DNA of 64,000 nt from Pardosa pseudoannulata (Eukaryota; Arthropoda; Arachnida; Araneae; Lycosidae): contig CM063509.1 of assembly GCA_032207245.1 (NCBI GenBank), positions 62,962,893-63,026,892 on the forward strand. Direction: 5' to 3'. A program made the position numbers and the translations under genes. The notes below the pieces were generated by a model that made no database searches, was not told the origin of the DNA, and saw only the letters and a program-made list of their open reading frames with translations. Below are positions 30,001 through 42,500 of the stretch, piece by piece (position 1 is the first letter of the stretch; the number at the start of each line of letters is the position of its first letter).

Positions 30001-33000
30001 ATGAAGTCGGGCCACACTGAAGAGAACGATACAAGTCTAATTAAAACTTTCTTTCAGAGCTGCTAAAAAGGACATCTTTACTAGACAGTTGCTAAGGCTA
30101 CTGGGCACGGAAAAAGTCTAATCAGCTAACAGTAATAACGAACGATAGTCGGGCCACATTGAAGAGAACGATCAGAGCTGCTAAAAAGGACATCTTTACT
30201 AGACAGTTGCTAAGGCTACTGGGCACGGAGAAGTCTAATCAGCTAACAGTTATAATGAACGATGCAGTCGGGCCACACTGAAGAGAACGATACAAGTCTA
30301 ATTAAAACTTTCTTTCAGAGCTGGACATCTTTACTAGACAGTTGCTAAAGCTACTGGGCACGGAGAAATGTAATCAGCAGTTGCTAAGGCTAATGGGCAC
30401 GGAGAAGTCTAATCAGCTAACAGTAATAACGAACGATGAAGTCGGGCCACACTGAAGAGAACGATACAAGTCTAAAACTTTCTTTCAGAGCTGCTAAAAA
30501 GGACATCTTTACTAGACAGTTGCTAAGGCTACTGGGTACGGAGAAGTCTAATCAGCTAACAGTAATAACGAACGATGAAGTCGGGCCACACTGAAGAGAA
30601 TGATATAAATCTAATTAAAACTTTCTTTCAGAGCTGCTAAAAAGGACATCTTTACTAGGGCCACACTGAAGAGAACGATACAAGTCTAATTAAAACTTTC
30701 TTTCATCAGCTAACAGTAATAACGAACGATGCAGTCGTAGACAGTTGTTAAGCTACTGGGCACGGAGAAATCTAATCAGGCTGCTAAAAAGGACATCTTT
30801 ACTAGACAGTTGCTAAGGCTACTGGGCACGGAGAAGTCTAATCAGCTAACAGTAATAACGAACGATGCAGTCGAAAGCTACTGGGCACACGGAGAAGTCT
30901 AATCAGCTAACAGTTAATAACGAACGATGCAGAGCTGCTAAAAAGGAATATTTACTAGACAGTTGCTAAGGCTACTGGGCACGGAGAAGTCTAATCAGCT
31001 AACAGTAATAACGAACGATGCAGTCGGGCCACACTGAACAGAACGATTCAAGTCTAATTAAAACTTTCTTTCAGAGCTGCTAAAAAGGACATCTTTACTA
31101 GACAGTTGCTAAGGCTACTGGGCACGGAGAAGTCTAATCAGCTAACAGTAATAACGAACGATGCAGTCGGGCCACACTTAAGAAAACGATACAAGTCTAA
31201 TTGAAACTTCCTTTCAGAGCTGCTAAAAAGGACATCTTTACTAGACAGTTGCTAAGACTACTGGGCACGGAGAAGTCTAATCAGCTAACAGTAATAACGA
31301 ACGATGAAGTCGGGCCACACTGAAGAGAACGATACAAGTCTAATTAAAACTTTCTTTCAGAGCTGCTAAAAAGGACATCTTTACAGTTGCTAAGGCTACT
31401 GGGCACGGAGAGAAATCTAATCATAATCAGCTAACAGTAATAACGAACGATGCAGTCGGGCCACACTGAAGAGAACGATACAAGTCTAATTGAAACTTTC
31501 TTTCAGAGCTGCTAAAAAGGACATCTTTACTAGACAGTTGCTAAGACTACTGGGCACGGAGAAGTCTAATCAGCTAACAGTAATAACGAACGATGAAGTC
31601 GGGCCACACTGAAGAGAACGATACAAGTCTAATTAAAACTTTCTTTCAGAGCTGCTAAAAAGGACATCTTTACTAGACAGTTGCTAAGGCTACTCGGGCA
31701 CGGAGAAATCTAATCAGCTAACAGTAATAACGAACGAACTTTCTTTCAGAACTGCTAAAAAGGACATCTTTACTAGACAGTTGCTCAGGCTACTGGGCAC
31801 AGAGAAGTCTTCAGAGCTGCTAAAAAGGACATATTTTACTAGACAGTTGCTAAGGCTACTGGGCACGGAGAAGTCTAATCAGCTAACAGTAATAACGAAC
31901 GATGCAGTCGGGCCACACTGAAGAGAACGATTCAAGTCTAATTAAAACTTTCTTTCAGAGCTGCTAAAAAGGACATCTTTACTAGACAAGCTAACAGTTA
32001 TAACGAACGATGCAGTCGCTAACAGTAATAACGAACGATGCAGTCGGGCCACACTGAAGAGAATAATACAAGTCTAATTAAAACTTTCTTTCAGAGCTGC
32101 TAAAAAGGACATTTACTAGACAGTTGCTAAGGCTACTGGGCACGGAGAAGTCTAATCAGCTAACAGTAATAACGAACGATGCAGTCGGGCCACACTTGAA
32201 GAGAACGATACAAGTCTAATTAAATTTTTCTTTCAGAGCTGCTAAAAAGGACATCTTTACTAGACAGTTGCTAAAGCTAAAGTCTAATTATAACTTTCTT
32301 TCAGAGCTGCTAAAACAGTAATAACGAACGATGCAGTCGGCCACACTGAAGAGAACGATACAAGTCTAATCAAAACGCAGTCGGGCCCACACTGAAGAGT
32401 ACGACTAGACAGTTGCTCAGGCTACTGGGCACAGAGAAGTCTAATCCGCTAACAGTAATAACGAACGATGCAGTCGGGCCACACTGAAGAGAACGATTGG
32501 GCACGGAGAAGTCTAATCAGCTAACAGTAGCTGCTAAAAAGGACATCTTACTAGACAGTTGCTAAGGCTACTGGGCACGGAGAAGTCTAATCAGCTAACA
32601 GTTATAACGAACGATGCAGTCGGGCCACACTGAAGAGAACGATACAAGTCTAATTAAAACTTTCTTTCAGAGCTGCTAAAAAGGACATCTTTACTAGACA
32701 GTTGCTAAGGCTAATGGGCACGGAGAAGTCTAATCAGCTAACAGTAATAACGAACGATGCAGTCGGGCCACACTGAAGAGAACGATTCAAGTCTAATTAA
32801 AACTTTCTTTCAGAGCTGCTAAAAAGGACATCTTTACTAGACAGTTGCTAAGGCTACTGGGCACGGAGAAGTCTAATCAGCTAACAGTAATAACGAACGA
32901 TGAAGTCGGGCCACACTGAAGAGAACGATACAAGTCTAATTAAAACTTTCTTTCAGAGCTGCTAAAAAGGACATCTTTACTAGACAGTTGCTAAGGCTAC

Positions 33001-36000
33001 TGGGTACGGAGAAGTCTAATCAGCTAACAGTAATAACGAACGATGCAGTCTGGCCACATTGAAGAGAACGACCCAAGTCTAATTAAAACTTTATTTTAGA
33101 GCTGCTAAAATGGACATCTTTACTAGACAGTTGCTAGGCTACTGGGCACGGAGAAAGCTAATAAGCTAACAGCAATAACGAACGATGCAGTCGGGCCACA
33201 CTGAAGAGAACAACCTAAATCTAATTAATACTTTATTTTAGAGCTGCTAAAACGGACATCTTTACTAGACAGTTGCTAAGGCTACTGGGCACGGAGAAGT
33301 CTAAGAGCTGCTAAAAAGGACATCTTTACTAGACAGTTGCTAAGGCTACTGGGGCCACACTGAAGAGAACGATACAAGTCTAATTAAAACTTTCTTTCAG
33401 AGCTGCTAAAAAGGACATCTTTACTAGACAGTTGCTCTAGACAGTTGCTCAGGCTACTGGGCACGGAGAAGTCTAATCCGCTAACAGTAATGACGAACGA
33501 TGCTAACAGTAATAACGAACGATGCAGTCGGGCCACACTGAAGAGAACAATACAAGTCTAATTAAAACTTTCTTTCAGAGCTGCTAAAAAGGACATCTTT
33601 ACTAGACAGTTGCTAAGGCTACTGGGCACGGAGAAGTCTAATCAGCTAACAGTAATAACGAACGATGCAGTCGGGCCACACTGAAGAGAACGATACAAGT
33701 CTAATTAAAACTTTCTTTCAGAGCTGCTAAAAAGGACATCTTTACTAGACAGTTGCTATGGCTACTGGGCACGGAGAAGTCTAATCAGCTAACAGTAATA
33801 ACGAACGATGCAGTCGGCCAACTAACAGTTATAATGAACGATGCAGTCGGGCCACACTGAAGAGAACAGATACAAGTCAGAGCTGCTAAAAAGGACATCT
33901 TACTAGAGAGTTGCTAAGGCTACTGGCACGGAGAAGTCTAATCAGCTAACAGTAATAACGAACGATGCAGTCGGGCCACACTGAAGAGAACAGCACAAGT
34001 CTAATTAAAACTTTATTTTAGAACTGCTAAAAAGGACATCTTTACTAGACAGTTGCTAAGGCTATGGGCACGGAGAAGTCTAATCAGCTAACAGTAATAA
34101 CGAACGATGCAGTCGGGCTAAGCTACTGGGCACACGGAGAAATCTAATCAGAGCTGCTAAAAAGGACATCTTTACTAGACAGTTGCTAAGGCTACTGGGC
34201 ACGGAGAAATGTAATCAGCTAACAGTAATAACGAACGATGCAGTCGGGCCACACTGAAGAGAACGATACAAGTCTAATTAAAACTTTCTTTCAGAGCTGC
34301 TAAAAAGGACATTCTTTACTAGACAGTTGCTCAGGCTACTGGGCACGGAGAAGTCTAATCAGCTAACAGTAATAACGAACGATGCAGTCGGGCCACACTG
34401 AAGAGAACGATACAAGTCTAAAAAACTTTCTTTCAGAGCTGCTAAAAAGGACATATTTACTAGACAGTTGCTAAGGCTACTGGGCACGGAGAAGTCTAAT
34501 ACAAGTCTAAAACTTTCTTTCAGAGCTGCTAAAACAGTCGGGCCACACTGAAGAGAACGATACAAGTCTAATTAAAACTTTCTTTCAGAGCTGCTAAAAA
34601 GGACATCTTTTACTAGACAGTTGCTAAAGGCTACTGGGCACGGAGAAGTCTAATCAGCTAACAGTAATAACGAACGATGCAGTCGGGCCACACTGAAGAG
34701 AACGATACAAGTCTAATTAAAAACTTTCTTTCAGAGCTGCTAAAAAGGACATCTTTACTAGACAGTTGCTAAAGCTACTGGGCACGGAGAAGTCTAATCA
34801 GCTAACAGTAATAACGAACGATGCAGTCGGGCCACACTGAAGAGAACGATACAAGTCTAATTAAAACTTTCTTTCAGAGCTGCTAAAAAGGACATCTTTA
34901 CTAGACAGTTGCTAAAGCTACTGGCACACGGAGAAATCTAATCAGCTAACAGTAATAACGAACGATGCAGTCGGGCCACACTGAAGAGAACAATACAAGT
35001 CTAATTAAAACTTTCTTTCAGAGCTGCTAAAAAGGACATCTTTACTAGACAGTTGCTAAGGCTACTGGGCACGGAGAAGTCTAATCAGCTAACAGTAATA
35101 ACGAACGATGCAGTCGGGCCACACTGAAGAGAACGATACAAGTCTAATTGAAACTTCCTTTCAGAGCTGCTAAAACGGACATCTTTACTAGACAGTTGCT
35201 ATGGCTACTGGGCACGGAGAAGTCTAATCAGCTAACAGTAATAACGAACGATGCAGTCGGCCACATTGAACAGAACTATACAAGTCTAAAAACTTTCTTT
35301 CAGAGCTGCTAAAGCTAACAGTTATAATGAACGATGCAGTCGGGCCACACTGAAGAGAACGATACAAGTAGGCTACTGGAAACGGAGAAGCCTAATCAGC
35401 TAACAGTAATAACGAACGATGCAGTCCGGCACATGTTTAATTAAAACTTTATTTCAGAGCTGCTTAAAAGGATATCTTTACTAGACAGTTGCTAAGGCTA
35501 CTGGGCACGGAGAAGCCTAATCAGCTAACAGTAATAACGAACGATGCAGTCGGGCCACATTGAACAGAACTATACAAGTCAGTTGCTAAGGCTACTGGGC
35601 ACGGAGACTAAAAAGGACATCTTTACTAGACAGTTGCTAAAGGCTACTCCACATTGAACAGAACTATACAAGTCTAATTAAAACTTTCTTTCAACAGTAA
35701 TAACGAACGATGCAGTCGGGCCACACTGAAGAGAACGATACAAGTCTAATTAAAACTTTCTTTCAGAGCTGCTAAAAAGGACATCTTTACTAAGTTGCTA
35801 AGTCTACTGGGCACGGAGAATCAGCTAACAGTAATAACGAACGATGCAGTCGGGCCACACTGAAGAGAACGATACAAGTCTAAAACTTTCTTTCAGAGAC
35901 AGTTGCTAAGGCTACTGGGCACACGGAGAAGTCTAATCAAGGCTACTGGGCACGGAGAAGTCTAATCAGCTAACAGTATTAATAAACGATGCAGTCGGGC

Positions 36001-36049
36001 CACACTGAAGAGAACGATACAAGTCTAATTAAAACTTTCTTTCAGAGCT

Positions 36050-36109
36050 CCTTAGCAACTGTCTAGTAAAGATGTCCTTTTGGACATCTTTACTAGACAG
36101 TTGCTAAGG
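36050..36109. repeat. 60-bp palindrome inside a monomer, copy 2
   Basis: Same 28-bp arms and TTTT loop as copy 1. The monomer carrying it has the rare AGTATTAATAAACGATG variant also seen next to copy 1 (14765-14783), so the two loci share a recent common origin. Confidence 0.97.
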
Positions 36110-36523
36110 CTACTGGGCACGGAGAAGTCTAATCAGCTAACAGTAATAACGAACGGTGCAGTCGGGCCACACTGAAGAGAACGATTACAAGTCTAATTAA
36201 AACTTTCTTTCAGAGCTGCTAAAAAGGACATCTTTACTAGACAGCAGTCGGCCCACACTGAACAGAACGATACAAGTCTAAAAAACTTTCTTTAATCAGC
36301 TAACAGTAATAACGAACGATGCAGTCGGGCCACACTGAAGAGAACGATACAAGTCTAATTAAAACTTTCTTTCAGAGCTGCTAAAAAGGACATCTTTACT
36401 AGACAGTTGCTAAAGCTACTGCACACGGAGAAATCTAATCAGCTAACAGTAATAACGAACGATGCAGTCGGGCCACACTGAAGAAGAACGATACAAGTCT
36501 AATTAAAACTTTCTTTCAGAGCT

Positions 36524-36583
36524 CCTTAGCAACTGTCTAGTAAAGATGTCCTTTTGGACATCTTTACTAGACAGTTGCTAAGG
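36524..36583. repeat. 60-bp palindrome inside a monomer, copy 3
   Basis: Identical arms and loop, 474 bp after copy 2. Its monomer carries an extra AAG (GAAGAAGAACG), so it is not simply the same read region. Confidence 0.97.
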
Positions 36584-39232
36584 CTACTGGGCACGGAGAA
36601 GTCTAATCAGCTAACAGTAATAACGAACGATGCAGTCGGGCCACACTGAAGAGAACGATACAAGTCTAATTGAAACTTCCTTTCAGAGCTGCTAAAAAGG
36701 ACATCTTTACTAGACAGTTGCTATGGCTACTGGGCACGGAAAAGTCTAATCAGCTAACAGTAATAACGAACGATGCAGTCGGCTAAAAAGGACATCTTTA
36801 CTAGACAGAGCTGCTAAAAAGGACATCTTTACTAGACAGTTGCTAAGGCTACTGGCACGGAGAAGTCTAATCAGCTAACAGTTATAATGAACGATGCAGT
36901 CGGGCCACACTGAAGAGAACGATACAAGTCTAATTGAAACTTCCTTTCAGAGCTGCTAAAAAGGACATCTTTACTAGACAGTTGCTAAGGCTACTGGGCA
37001 CGGAGAAGTCTAATCAGCTAACAGTAATAACGAACGATGCAGTCGGGCCACACTGAACAGAACGATACAAGTCTAATTAAAACTTTTTTTTAGAGCTGCT
37101 AAAACGGACATCTTTACTAGACAGTTGCTAAGGCTACTGGGCACGGAGAAGTCTAATCAGCTAACAGTAATAACGAACGATGCAGTCTGGCCACATTGAA
37201 GAGAACGATACAAGTCTAATTAAAACTTTCTTTCAGAGCTGCTAAAAAGGAAATCTTTACTAGACAGTTGCTAAGGCTACTGGCACGGAGAAGTCTAATC
37301 AGCTAACAGTAATAACGAACGATGCAGTCTGGCCACGTTGAAGAGAACGACACAAGTCTAATTAAAACTTTATTTTAGAGCTGCTAAAACGGACATCTTT
37401 ACTAGACAGTTGCTAACAGTTGCTATGGCTACTGGGCACGGAAAAGTCTAGCTAACAGTAATAACGAACGATGCAGTCGGGCCACACTGAAGAGAACAAT
37501 ACAAGTCTAATTAAAACTTTCTTTCAGAGCTGCTAAAAAGGACATCTTTACTAGACAGTTGCGGCCACACTGAAGAGAACTATACAAGTCTAAAAAACTT
37601 TCTTTCAGATAATAACGAACGATGCAGTCGGCCCACATTGAACAGAACTATACAAGTCTAAAACTTTCTTTCAGAGCTGCTAAAAAGGACATATTTACTA
37701 GACAGTTGCTAAGGCTACTGGGCACGGAGAAGTCTAATCAGCTAACAGTAATAACGAACGATGCAGTCGGGCCACACTGAAGAGAACGATCAAGTCTAAT
37801 TAAAACTTTCTTTCAGAGCTGCTAAAAAGGGCCACACTGAGAGAACGATACAAGTCTAATTAAAACTTTCTTTCTAACAGTAATAACGAACGATGCAGTC
37901 GGGCCACACTGAAGAGAATAATACAAGTCTAATTAAAACTTTCTTTTAGAGCTGCTAAAAAGGACATATTTACTAGACAGTTGCTAAGGCTACTGGGCAC
38001 GGAGAAGTCTAATCAGCTAACAGTAATAACGAACGATGCAGTCGGGCCACACTGAAGAGAACGATACAAGTCTAATTAAATTTTCTTTCAGAGCTGCTAA
38101 AAAGGACATCTTTACTAGACAGTTGCTAAGGCTACTGGGCACGGAGAAATGTCTAATCAGCTAACAGTAATAACGAACGATGCAGTCGGGCCACACTGAA
38201 GAGAACGATACAAGTCTAATTGAAACTTTCTTTCAGAGCTGCTAAAAAGGACATCTTTACTAGACAGTTGCTCAGGCTACTGGGCACAGGAGAAGTCTAA
38301 TCAGCTAACAGTAATGACGAACGACGATGAAGTCGGGCCACACTGAAGAGAACGATACAAGTCTAAAACTTTCTTTCAGAGCTGCTAAAAAGGACATCTT
38401 TACTAGACAGTTGCTAAGGCTACTGGGTACGGAGAAGTCTAATCAGCTAACAGTAATAACGAACGATGAAGTCGGGCCACACTGAAGAGAACGATACAAG
38501 TCTAATTGAAACTTTCTTTCAGAGCTGCTAAAAAGGACATCTTACTAGACAGTTTGCTAAGGCTAACTGGGCACGGAGAAGTCTAATCAGCTAACAGTAA
38601 TAACGAACGGTGCAGTCGGGCCACACTGAAGAGAACGATTCAAGTCTAATTGAAACTTCCTTTCAGAGCTGCTAAAAAGGACATCTTTACTAGACAGTTG
38701 CTAAGACTACTGGGCACGGAGAAGTCTAATCAGCTAACAGTAATAACGAACGATGAAGTCGGGCCACACTGAAGAGAACGATACAAGTCTAAAACTTTCT
38801 TTCAGAGCTGCTAAAAAGGACATCTTTACTAGACAGTTGCTAAGGCTACTGGGTACGGAGAAGTCTAATCAGCTAACAGTAATAACGAACGATGAAGTCG
38901 GGCCACACTGAAGAGAACGATACAAGTCTAAAACTTTCTTTCAGAGCTGCTAAAAAGGACATCTTTACTAGACAGTTGCTAATAGACAGTTGCTAAAGCT
39001 ACTGGGCACACGGAGAAGTCTAACGAACGATGCAGTCGGGCCACACTGAAGAGAACAATACAAGTCTAATTAAAACTTTCTTTCAGAGCTGCTAAAAAGG
39101 ACATCTTTACTAGACAGTTGCTAAGGCTACTGGGCACGGAGAGTCTAATCAGCTAACAGTAATAACGAACGATGCAGTCGGGCCACACTGAAGAGAACGA
39201 TACAAGTCTAATTAAAACTTTCTTTCAGAGCT

Positions 39233-39292
39233 CCTTAGCAACTGTCTAGTAAAGATGTCCTTTTGGACATCTTTACTAGACAGTTGCTAAGG
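39233..39292. repeat. 60-bp palindrome inside a monomer, copy 4
   Basis: Identical arms and loop at the same monomer phase, inside an otherwise regular stretch of monomers. Confidence 0.97.
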
Positions 39293-39454
39293 CTACTGGG
39301 CACGGAGAAGTCTAATCAGCTAACAGTAATAACGAACGATGAAGTCGGGCCACACTGAAGAGAACAATACAAGTCTAATTAAAACTTTCTTTCAGAGCTG
39401 CTAAAAAGGACATCTTTACTAGACAGTTGCTAAGGCTACTGGGCACGGAGAAGT

Positions 39455-39597
39455 CTAATCAGCTAACAGTAATAACGAACGATGCAGTCGGGCCACACTG
39501 AAGAGAACGATACAAGTCTAATTAAAACTTTCTTTCAGAGCTGCTAAAAAGGACATCTTTACTAGACAGTTGCTAAGACTACTGGGCACGGAGAAGT
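39455..39597 (+). repeat. Reference 143-bp monomer
   Basis: A full-length copy from CTAATCAGCT to GAGAAGT, used here for numbering. The CENP-B-box-like 17-mer is at 39477-39493. The branch-point-like CTAAT and CTTTCTTTCAG follow at about 39517-39538. The monomer length is not a multiple of three, so no frame stays open across successive copies. Confidence 0.95.
39477..39493 (+). promoter_or_regulatory. CENP-B-box-like 17-mer (example copy)
   Basis: The monomer string GAACGATGCAGTCGGGC lines up with the CENP-B box core NTTCGNNNNANNCGGGN. C, G, A and CGGG match and only the TT pair is AA, giving 7 of 9 essential positions. Common monomer variants (GATGAAGTC, GGTGCAGTC) change only the N positions. 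Whether any protein binds is unknown; the two mismatches may abolish binding. Confidence 0.35.
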
Positions 39598-42500
39598 CTA
39601 ATCAGCTAACAGTAATAACGAACGATGCAGTCGGGCCCACACTGAACAGAACGATACAAGTCTAATTAAAACTTTCTTTCAGAGCTGCTATAAATGCAGT
39701 CGGCCCACATTGAAGAGAACTATACAAGTCTAATTAAAACTTTCTAAGTCTAATCAGCTAACAGTAATAACGAACGATGCAGTCGGGCCACACTGAAGAG
39801 AACGATACAAGTCTAATTAAAACTTTCTTTCAGAGCTGCTAAAAAGGACATCTTTACTAGACAGTTGCTATGGCTACTGGGCACGGAGAAGTCTAATCAG
39901 CTAACAGTTAATAACGAACGATGCAGTCGGCCCACATTGAACAGAACTATACAAGTCTAATTAAATTTTTCTTTCAGAGCTGCTAAAAAGGACATCTTTA
40001 CTAGACAGTTGCTAAAGGCTACTGGGCACGGAGAAATGTCTAATCAGCTAACAGTAATAACGAACGATGCAGTCGGGCCACACTGAAGAGAACGATACAA
40101 GTCTAATTAAAACTTTCTTTCAGAGCTGCTAAAAGGACATCTTTACTAGACAGTTGCTCAAGGCTACTGGGCACGGAAGTCTAATCAGCTAACAGTAATA
40201 ACGAACGATGCAGTCGGGCCACACTGAAGAGAACGATACAAGTCTAAAAACTTTCTTTCAGAGGTTGCTAAAGCTACTGGGCACACGGAGAAATCTAATC
40301 AAAGGCTACTGGGCACGGAGAAGTCTAATCAGCTAACAGTAATAACGAACGATGCAGTCGGGCCACACTGAAGAGAACGATACAAGTCTAATTAAAACTT
40401 TCTTTCAGAGCTGCTAAAAAGGACATCTTTACTAGACAGTTGCTAAGGCTAATGGGCACGGAGAAGTCTAATCAGCTAACAGTAATAACGAACGGTGCAG
40501 TCGGGCCACACTGAAGCTGGGCACGGAGAAATGTAATCAGCTCAGAGCTGCTAAAAAGGACATCTTTACTAGACTTTCTTTCAGAACTGCTAAAAAGGAC
40601 ATCTTTCAGTAATAACGAACGATGCAGTCGGGACAAGTCTAAAAAACTTTCTTTCAGTGCTAAAAAGGACATCTTTACTAGATCAGCTAACATTGATAAC
40701 GAACTATGCAGTCGCTAACAGTAATAACGAACGATGCAGTCGGGCCACAAAGCTACTGCACACGGAGAATCTAATCATCAGAGCTGCTAAAAAGGACATC
40801 TTTACTAGACAGTTGCTAAGGCTACTGGGCACGGAGAAGTCTAATCAGCTAACAGTAATAACGAACGATGCAGTCGGGCCCACTGAAGAGAACGATACAA
40901 GTCTAATTAAAACTTTCTTTCAGAGCTGCTAAAAAGGACATCTTTACTAGACAGTTGCTAAGGCTACTGGGCACGGAGAAGTCTAATCAGCTAACAGTAA
41001 TAACGAACGATCACACTGAACAGAACGATACAAGTCTAATTAAAACTTTCTTTCAGAGCTGCTAAAAAGGACATCTTGACTAGAGAGTTGCTAAGGCTAC
41101 TGGCACGGAGAAGTCTAATCAGCTAACAGTAATAACGAACGATGCAGTCGGGCCACAATGAAGAGAACGATACAAGTCTAATTAAAACTTTCTTTCAGAG
41201 CTGCTAAAAAGGATATCTCCACACTGAACAGAAACTATACAAGTCTAATTAAAACTTTCTTTCAGGGCACGGAGAAGTCTAATCAGCTAACAGTAATAAC
41301 GAACGATGCCAGCTAACAGTTATAACGAACGATGACAAGTCTAATTAAATTTTTCTTTCAGAGCTGCTAAAAAGGACATCTTTACTAGACAGTTGCTAAA
41401 GCTACTGGGCACGGAGAAATGTAATCAGCTAACAGTAATAACGAACGATGCAGTCGGGCCACACTGAAGAGAACGATACAAGTCTAATTAAAACTTTCTT
41501 TCAGAACTGCTAAAAGGACATCTTTACTAGACAGTTGCTAAGGCTACTGGGCACAGGAGAAGTCTAATCCGCTAACAGTAATAACGAACGATGCAGTCGG
41601 GCCACACTGAAGAGAACGATACAAGTCTAATTAAACTTTCTTTCAGAGCTGCTAAAAAGGACATCTTTACTAGACAGTTGCTAAGGCTACTGGGCACGGA
41701 GAAGTCTAATCAGCTAACAGTTATAACGAACGATGCAGTCGGGCCACACTGAAGAGAACGATACAAGTCTAATTAAAACTTTCTTTCAGAGCTGCTAAAA
41801 AGGACATCTTTACTAGACAGTTGCTAAGGCTACTGGGCACGGAGAAGTCTAATCAGCTAACAGTAAAAGGACATCTTTACTAGAGAGTTGCTACTGAAGA
41901 GAACGATTCAAGTCTAATTAAAACTTTCTTTCAGAGCTGCTAAAAAGGACATCTTTTACTAGACAGTTGCTAAAGGCTACTGGGCACGGAGAAGTCTAAT
42001 CAGCTAACAGTAATAACGAAACGATGCAGTCGGGCCCACTGAAGAGAACGATACAAGTCTAATTAAAACTTTCTTTCAGAGCTGCTAAAAAGGACATCTT
42101 TACTAGACAGCTAATTAAAACTTTCTTTCAGAGCTGTCTAATCAGCTAACAGTAATAACGAACGATGCAGTGGGCACGGAGAAATGTCTAATCAGCTTCT
42201 AATTAAAACTTTCTTTCAGAGCTGCTAAAAAGGACATCTTTACTAGACAGTTGCTAAGGCTACTGGGCACGGAGAAGTCTAATCAGCTAACAGTAATAAC
42301 GAAACGATGCAGTCGGGCCACACTGAAGAGAACGATACAAGTCTAATTAAAACTTTCTTTCAGAGCTGCTAAAAAGGACATCTTTACTAGACAGTTGCTA
42401 AGGCTACTGGGCACGGAAAAGTCTAATCAGCTAACAATAATAACGAACGGACAGTTGCTCAGGCTACTGGGCACAGGAGAAGTCTGAGCTGCTAAAAAGG

